64,000 nucleotides of DNA, taken from a virus. The translations under genes and the position numbers were made by a program. The DNA lies in IMG/VR virus record IMGVR_UViG_3300036845_000456, positions 16,968 to 80,967 of that record. One strand, written 5' to 3'. Positions 63,925 through 64,000 of this stretch are shown piece by piece. The number at the start of each line of letters is the position of its first letter. Position 1 is the first letter of the stretch. The notes beneath the pieces are model-generated. The model ran no database searches. It was not told the DNA's origin and saw nothing but the letters and a program-made list of their open reading frames with translations.

Positions 63925-64000
63925 ATGGCTAAATCTTCAATGATATCAAGGGGATGGGGGGATCTCGTTTTTGATCCGGTCGCCAATCCCGCGAGCGCGG
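63925..64000 (+). CDS. Possible start of the next gene, cut by the window end
   Basis: An open frame from ATG 63925 (AKSSMISRGWGDLVFDPVAN) runs to the window end. GGGGG lies immediately before it, which is close for a ribosome site. Its position after the HNH gene is where a terminase small or large subunit is expected, but 25 residues are too few to identify it. Confidence 0.35.
   Translation, partial: MAKSSMISRGWGDLVFDPVANPASA

Noticed and set aside
1-64000. tRNA or rRNA genes
   Set aside because: I found no cloverleaf-like stretch or rRNA segment by eye. A tRNA scan would be decisive; its absence is not proven.

Overview
The window is most of the genome of a tailed bacteriophage or prophage with a contractile tail. 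It has a tail sheath, a tail tube and a Mu-like series of baseplate genes in Mu order (gpN, gp44, gp45, gp46, gp47 and gp48 types). These are joined to an HK97-type capsid protein. I see no MuA/MuB transposase, integrase, portal, large terminase or tRNA gene. The left edge cuts a head-tail connector and the right edge follows an HNH gene that in many phages sits just before terminase, so terminase, portal and protease probably lie just outside the window. High GC, the codon usage and the style of many small conserved proteins suggest an alphaproteobacterial (Rhizobiales-like) host; that is inference.

Layout. (1) 1-25.5 kb, plus strand: head completion, sheath, tube, a tail chaperone with a -1 frameshift, two tandem paralogous tape measures, baseplate, fibres, and a lysis cassette (zinc amidase plus a small membrane protein). 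(2) 25.6-34.95 kb, minus strand: an operon of about 20 mostly small genes. It is driven by a promoter near 35.4 kb, punctuated by hairpins that share the same hexaloop, and includes a MoxR ATPase / VWA-metallopeptidase-like / DUF3150-like trio. (3) 35.5-40.0 kb, plus strand: a cysteine-cluster protein, helix-turn-helix proteins, membrane and low-complexity proteins, and a protein with a RAMP-like glycine loop. (4) 40.46-49.4 kb, minus strand: a run of small, often zinc-ribbon proteins ending in a putative single-strand annealing protein and a YqaJ-type exonuclease. (5) 49.56-58.56 kb, plus strand: a Cro-like regulator, a VRR-NUC nuclease, a RepA-like helicase, a large low-complexity protein, a Mom-like acetyltransferase-fold protein and a DndB-like (DGQHR-type) protein. 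(6) 58.58-60.25 kb: about 1.7 kb of degenerate pentanucleotide repeat with no convincing gene. (7) 60.25-63.8 kb: two minus-strand genes, then a small gene, a NusG/RfaH-like factor behind a strongly folded leader, and an HNH nuclease.

Most unusual features. Two kinds of degenerate short-period DNA repeat are present. A hexamer of type GYCNNC (plus strand) occurs at four loci and is translated in different frames and strands. An NNGCC-like pentamer forms the 58.6-60.25 kb array. The tape measure gene is duplicated. At least six minus-strand leader hairpins carry the same TTGGAG loop. A DndB-like protein sits next to a Mom-like protein, and a NusG paralogue is preceded by nested inverted repeats.
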